Shown here: one piece after another, positions 61,474 to 64,000 of the stretch | How the letters are laid out: each line of letters begins with the position of its first letter | Numbering within the stretch: the stretch's first letter is position 1 | Origin: G963667675 sp963667675 | GTDB taxonomy: Bacteria; Chloroflexota; Dehalococcoidia; Lucifugimonadales; UBA3495 | Length of the DNA stretch: 64,000 nucleotides | Assembly (NCBI GenBank): GCA_963667675.1 | Contig: OY763929.1 | Coordinates: 2,356,001 to 2,420,000, forward strand | Direction: 5' to 3' | Translations under genes and position numbers: made by a program | Notes under the pieces: generated by a model | What the model saw: only the letters and a program-made list of their open reading frames with translations | The model's database searches: none | What the model was told of the DNA's origin: nothing

Positions 61474-61632
61474 AGGGGGATTCCGCGTCCGCTGGGATGA
61501 CGTTACGCAGAGGGATCCCTGGATTCCGGCTCGGGGGCCGGAATGACGGTTAGGTAGGGGGATTCCGCGTCCGCTGGGATGACGTTACGCAGAGGGATCC
61601 CTGGATTCCGGCTCGGGGGCCGGAATGACGGT
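61474..61632. repeat. 77-base tandem repeat, two copies, period 82
   Basis: Copies at 61474-61550 and 61556-61632, each starting AGGGGGATTCCGCGTCCGCT and ending GAATGACGGT. Before them is a further AGATTTCTCGGCTGCGCTCG stretch. The 61322-61779 gap holds these, a promoter, and no gene. Confidence 0.85.
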
Positions 61633-61702
61633 GGGAGTGGGCCGGGGGAGGGGTGTTGGCCCTTGGTGGACTGTCTGACGCCTGGGAAACGAATGTAATT
61701 TA

Positions 61703-61731
61703 TTGACAGGGGCCGCCGCTGAAAGCATAAT
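61703..61731 (+). promoter_or_regulatory. promoter of the amidohydrolase gene
   Basis: TTGACA (61703-61708), 17-base spacer, CATAAT (61726-61731); 48 bases upstream of the start. Confidence 0.75.
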
Positions 61732-61779
61732 TGGGGGCATGGGCGCGGGCGGGTATGAAGAGGATATGGGAGGTAAATG

Positions 61780-62949
61780 ATGCCAGGTTATAGAGTCATT
61801 TCCCAGGACAACCACATCATCGAGCCGGCTGATTTGTGGACCAGCAGGGCCGCGGGGTCAAAGTTCGCCGACCGCCTTCCCTACGTCAAGAGCCTGCCCG
61901 GCAGCGACTTTTGGTACTGCGACGGCCTGAAAATCGGCGCGGCCACCTCGGGGTCGGCCAACGTGGGCAACCGGTTCGAAGAGCCGGAGAAGAAGATGCA
62001 GCGCCGGGTGACCATGGAGGACGCGAGGCCCGGCGGTTACATCCCGGAAGAGCACGTCAAGGACCTGGATATCGACGGGCAGGACGTCAGCATCGTCTAT
62101 CCCTCGATTGGGTTCCTGATTTTCTGCCTGCCCGACGGCCAGTTGCTGGACGAGGTGTGCAGAATCTACAACGACTGGGTGGCAGAATTCTGCGCCGCGA
62201 TCCCCAAGCGGCTCAAGGGCATCGCCATGATCAACACCGACGATATAGGCGTCGGCATCAAGGAATTGGAACGCTGCGCAAAAATGGGCATGGTGGGGGC
62301 AATGATCGCCTCCTATCCCAGCACGGAGCAGCTCTACGACAACCCGGTGTACGAACCCTTCTGGTCCGCGGCCGAGGACTTGCAAATGCCCCTCAGCCTG
62401 CACATTTCGGGCAACCGCTACAGCAGAAACGAGGAGTTCGCCGACCTGGACCACCGGTGGGACAGGCCCGCCGTCATCTGTAACTACGCCTTTTGGCCCC
62501 AGATGTCGCTGTCCGACATGATATTCAGCGGCGTCTTTCAGCGCCATCCCAAACTGCAGGTGGGCTCGGTGGAGCACGAGTTGTCGTGGGCTCCCCACTT
62601 CCTGGACCGCATCGACTACACCTACACCGACCGGATGCCGCCGGCCATAGAGGCAGAGGAAGGGACCCGCGCCGACAACGACCGGATGGTACGGTTCAAG
62701 GACGGGGTGCTGCCCAGCGACTATTTCCACAGCAATTGCTTCCTGGGCTTCCAGGAGGACGCCATGGGCATCCGGGACCGGCACATCATAGGCGTGGACA
62801 ACCTGCAGTGGGGCGCCGACTACCCCCACGCAGAGTCGACTTTCCCCCGGAGCCTGGAAATCCTGGAAAACATCCTGGCGGACTGCACCGAGGAAGAAAA
62901 GGCCAAGATTGCCGGGGGCAACGCGGCGAGGGTGTACCGCCTGGACTAG
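61780..62949 (+). CDS. amidohydrolase-2 (ACMSD-like) family protein
   Basis: A 389-residue TIM-barrel metal-dependent hydrolase/decarboxylase. Start at ATG 61780 because GGGAGG at 61768-61773 is six bases away; the overlapping ATG at 61777 is too near. The N-terminus YRVISQDNHIIEPADLW has the first metal-binding DxH, LSLHISGNRYSRNEE the third His, and DNLQWGADYPHAESTFPRS the final Asp. This family is typical for aromatic-acid and organic-compound breakdown. A strong promoter lies upstream. Confidence 0.88.
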   Translation: MPGYRVISQDNHIIEPADLWTSRAAGSKFADRLPYVKSLPGSDFWYCDGLKIGAATSGSANVGNRFEEPEKKMQRRVTMEDARPGGYIPEEHVKDLDIDGQDVSIVYPSIGFLIFCLPDGQLLDEVCRIYNDWVAEFCAAIPKRLKGIAMINTDDIGVGIKELERCAKMGMVGAMIASYPSTEQLYDNPVYEPFWSAAEDLQMPLSLHISGNRYSRNEEFADLDHRWDRPAVICNYAFWPQMSLSDMIFSGVFQRHPKLQVGSVEHELSWAPHFLDRIDYTYTDRMPPAIEAEEGTRADNDRMVRFKDGVLPSDYFHSNCFLGFQEDAMGIRDRHIIGVDNLQWGADYPHAESTFPRSLEILENILADCTEEEKAKIAGGNAARVYRLD

Positions 62950-63139
62950 ACCCGGCTCCCCAGAGTTGGCTGAATGCGGCAGGCGCTCCTCAGGGAGCGC
63001 CTGTTATTTGGGCGGCGGGCGCGGGGTCCAGGGTAGTCCGGCCATAGAGTCAGCAATAATAGGACACCCGGTGGGGTAGAAAAACCCGGGTATCCATCAC
63101 GGCCACCCGGCGAATCTTCGCCGGTCAGGCCGACGGGTA

Positions 63140-63148
63140 TGCTATAAT
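63140..63148 (+). promoter_or_regulatory. extended -10 promoter of tRNA-Trp
   Basis: TGC-TATAAT, 33 bases before the tRNA start. Confidence 0.5.
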
Positions 63149-63180
63149 TGGCCGTAATTCACGTCCAGGCAACGGGCCGC

Positions 63181-63257
63181 AGGAGCGTAGCTCAGCCTGG
63201 TAGAGCGCTGGTCTCCAAAACCAGTGGTCGGGGGTTCGAATCCTCCCGCTCCTGCCA
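63181..63257 (+). tRNA. tRNA-Trp (CCA)
   Basis: 77 bases. Acceptor AGGAGCG with CGCTCCT, anticodon loop CTCCAAA with CCA, T loop TTCGAAT and encoded CCA end. The usual secE-nusG neighbours are absent. Confidence 0.96.
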
Positions 63258-63267
63258 AGACTTCCTT

Positions 63268-63666
63268 TCATCCCCTTGACCCCGGCAGATAGACCACTGC
63301 TTCCACCTCCACCAGTAGTTCAGGCCGCACCAGGGCGGCTACTATGACGGTGGAACTGGCGGGCGGACTCTCGGGGAACGTCTCCATGCGCACCTTGTTG
63401 TAGGTGGGAAAGTCGGCGGCGTTGGTCAGGAAGCCGGTGGTCTTCACCACGTCGGCCATGCCGGCGCCGGCGGCTTCCACCACGGCCCGGACGTTGTCCA
63501 TTACCTGCCTAGTCTGGGCTTCGCAGTTTCCTTCGCCCACCAGGTTCCCCGAAGCGTCGACCGCTATCTGGCCGGACACGTACAAGGTGTCGCCAGCCCG
63601 TATGCCGGGGGAAAGGGCAGGATTGGGGGTTACGCCCGTGGGGATGACCTGTTTTCTTGTTGTCAT
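63268..63666 (-). CDS. RidA/YjgF family protein
   Basis: A 132-residue RidA-like protein, a trimeric reactive-imine deaminase or relative. Start ATG 63666 (TTRKQVIPTGVTPNPALSPGIRAGDTLYVSGQIAVD) is preferred over the one five codons earlier. The arginine of RPELLVEVEAVVYLPG sits at the usual position of the catalytic Arg. It converges with the tRNA-Trp gene. Confidence 0.9.
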   Translation of the reverse strand: MTTRKQVIPTGVTPNPALSPGIRAGDTLYVSGQIAVDASGNLVGEGNCEAQTRQVMDNVRAVVEAAGAGMADVVKTTGFLTNAADFPTYNKVRMETFPESPPASSTVIVAALVRPELLVEVEAVVYLPGSRG

Positions 63667-63857
63667 GGGCAGCGTCTCCAAACGGTTGCGGTGGTGTCAG
63701 CCGCAAAGGCTAAAGTCTTCAAGGAACAGGCGATAAGAACAATGGGCTGCCAGGGAGCCAAAATGATACCGTTTCCGGCGCGGACGTTCCAGCAGGAGGA
63801 GCTGCGGATTTAGGCGGAGAGCCGCAACCTGGGCGATTATGGGACAGGGATTGCCGA

Positions 63858-64000
63858 CTATTGCTTTCCCTGTTCACCCCAGCCGGACAAGAAGCCTTCG
63901 GCGTGGCTGGGGTCGTCGCCGAAGTACTGGCGCGCTGAGACGACGTCATCGGCCATGTGGGCGATGATGTCCGAAGCGGTCTCGGGCTGCAGCTTGCCCA
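63858..64000 (-). CDS. 3' end of an unidentified protein (partial)
   Basis: Reading from the window edge on the minus strand gives an open frame of 46 complete codons ending ADDVVSARQYFGDDPSHAEG then FLSGWGEQGKQ and TAG at 63858. The composition is typical of coding sequence here, and the frame is open to the edge. The rest lies outside the window; no family can be named. Confidence 0.55.
   Translation of the reverse strand, partial: GKLQPETASDIIAHMADDVVSARQYFGDDPSHAEGFLSGWGEQGKQ

Noticed and set aside
61474..61632. CRISPR array
   Set aside because: Only two long units 82 bases apart with a 5-base gap; repeats of 77 bases and no spacers of normal size, and no cas genes.
63719..63949. Open frame on the minus strand near the window end
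   Set aside because: It is Ser/Pro/Thr-rich and overlaps the coherent partial frame 63858-64000 that reads into the window edge.

Overview
The window looks like a chromosomal segment of a GC-rich, free-living bacterium, most plausibly a Chloroflexota member of the Dehalococcoidia/SAR202 type. This is an inference from several signs: a 16S rRNA gene with no 23S gene behind it, a Gram-positive type SOS box in front of lexA, many VOC, luciferase-like, amidohydrolase and EthD-type genes, and GTG/TTG starts. No taxonomic search was possible.

Layout. 1-5.3 kb: a DUF362 protein, a UbiA-type prenyltransferase, a small membrane protein and two secreted lipoproteins, one with an HExxH metallopeptidase motif. 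5.3-8.0 kb: an Rrf2 regulator with a palindrome over its promoter, then a MoeB-like adenylyltransferase and a cysteine synthase behind a structured leader. 8.1-13.4 kb: the nusA-ylxR-infB-rbfA-truB transcription/translation operon with a strong promoter. 13.5-18.1 kb: a small zinc-ribbon protein, a PHP phosphoesterase, lexA, rpsT and gyrB. 18.2-26 kb: a VOC protein, an ABC exporter, a NUDIX hydrolase, then thiolase + DUF35 and a segmentally duplicated region with three near-identical VOC genes, a decapitated DUF35 copy, a 3' remnant of a ThDP-enzyme gene and two terminators whose stems differ in sequence but keep pairing. 26.1-32.2 kb: glutamate synthase gltB-gltD.

32.2-34.4 kb is a lower-GC insertion with a candidate restriction endonuclease and a Dam-type methyltransferase, preceded by a degraded copy of a HEPN-like gene whose intact relative lies downstream of the 16S gene. 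35-38 kb: rsfS, ndk, tsaB, tsaE and thiL. 38.17-40.07 kb: a complete rrs unit with consensus promoter, boxA-like element and terminator. 40.1-43.7 kb is an accessory zone: PaREP1/HEPN-like gene, MntA-HepT toxin-antitoxin pair, another HEPN protein, two DUF433 antitoxin-like genes, truncated DUF262 and DUF5131 fragments, and a membrane-anchored nuclease.

44-50.6 kb: VOC, LLM oxidoreductase, alpha/beta hydrolase, squalene/phytoene synthase, thiI and dnaA. 51.3-57.4 kb: a 2-oxoacid dehydrogenase operon (E1alpha-E1beta-E2-lipB-aminotransferase) and fpg. 57.4-60.5 kb: a repeat-rich spacer, tRNA-Ala and tRNA-Arg, then a three-gene cassette ending in a single-chain DNA methyltransferase-HNH nuclease fusion; this is my best candidate for an undescribed defence or mobile system. 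60.6-64 kb: EthD-like protein, tandem repeats, amidohydrolase, tRNA-Trp, RidA and the 3' end of an unidentified gene.
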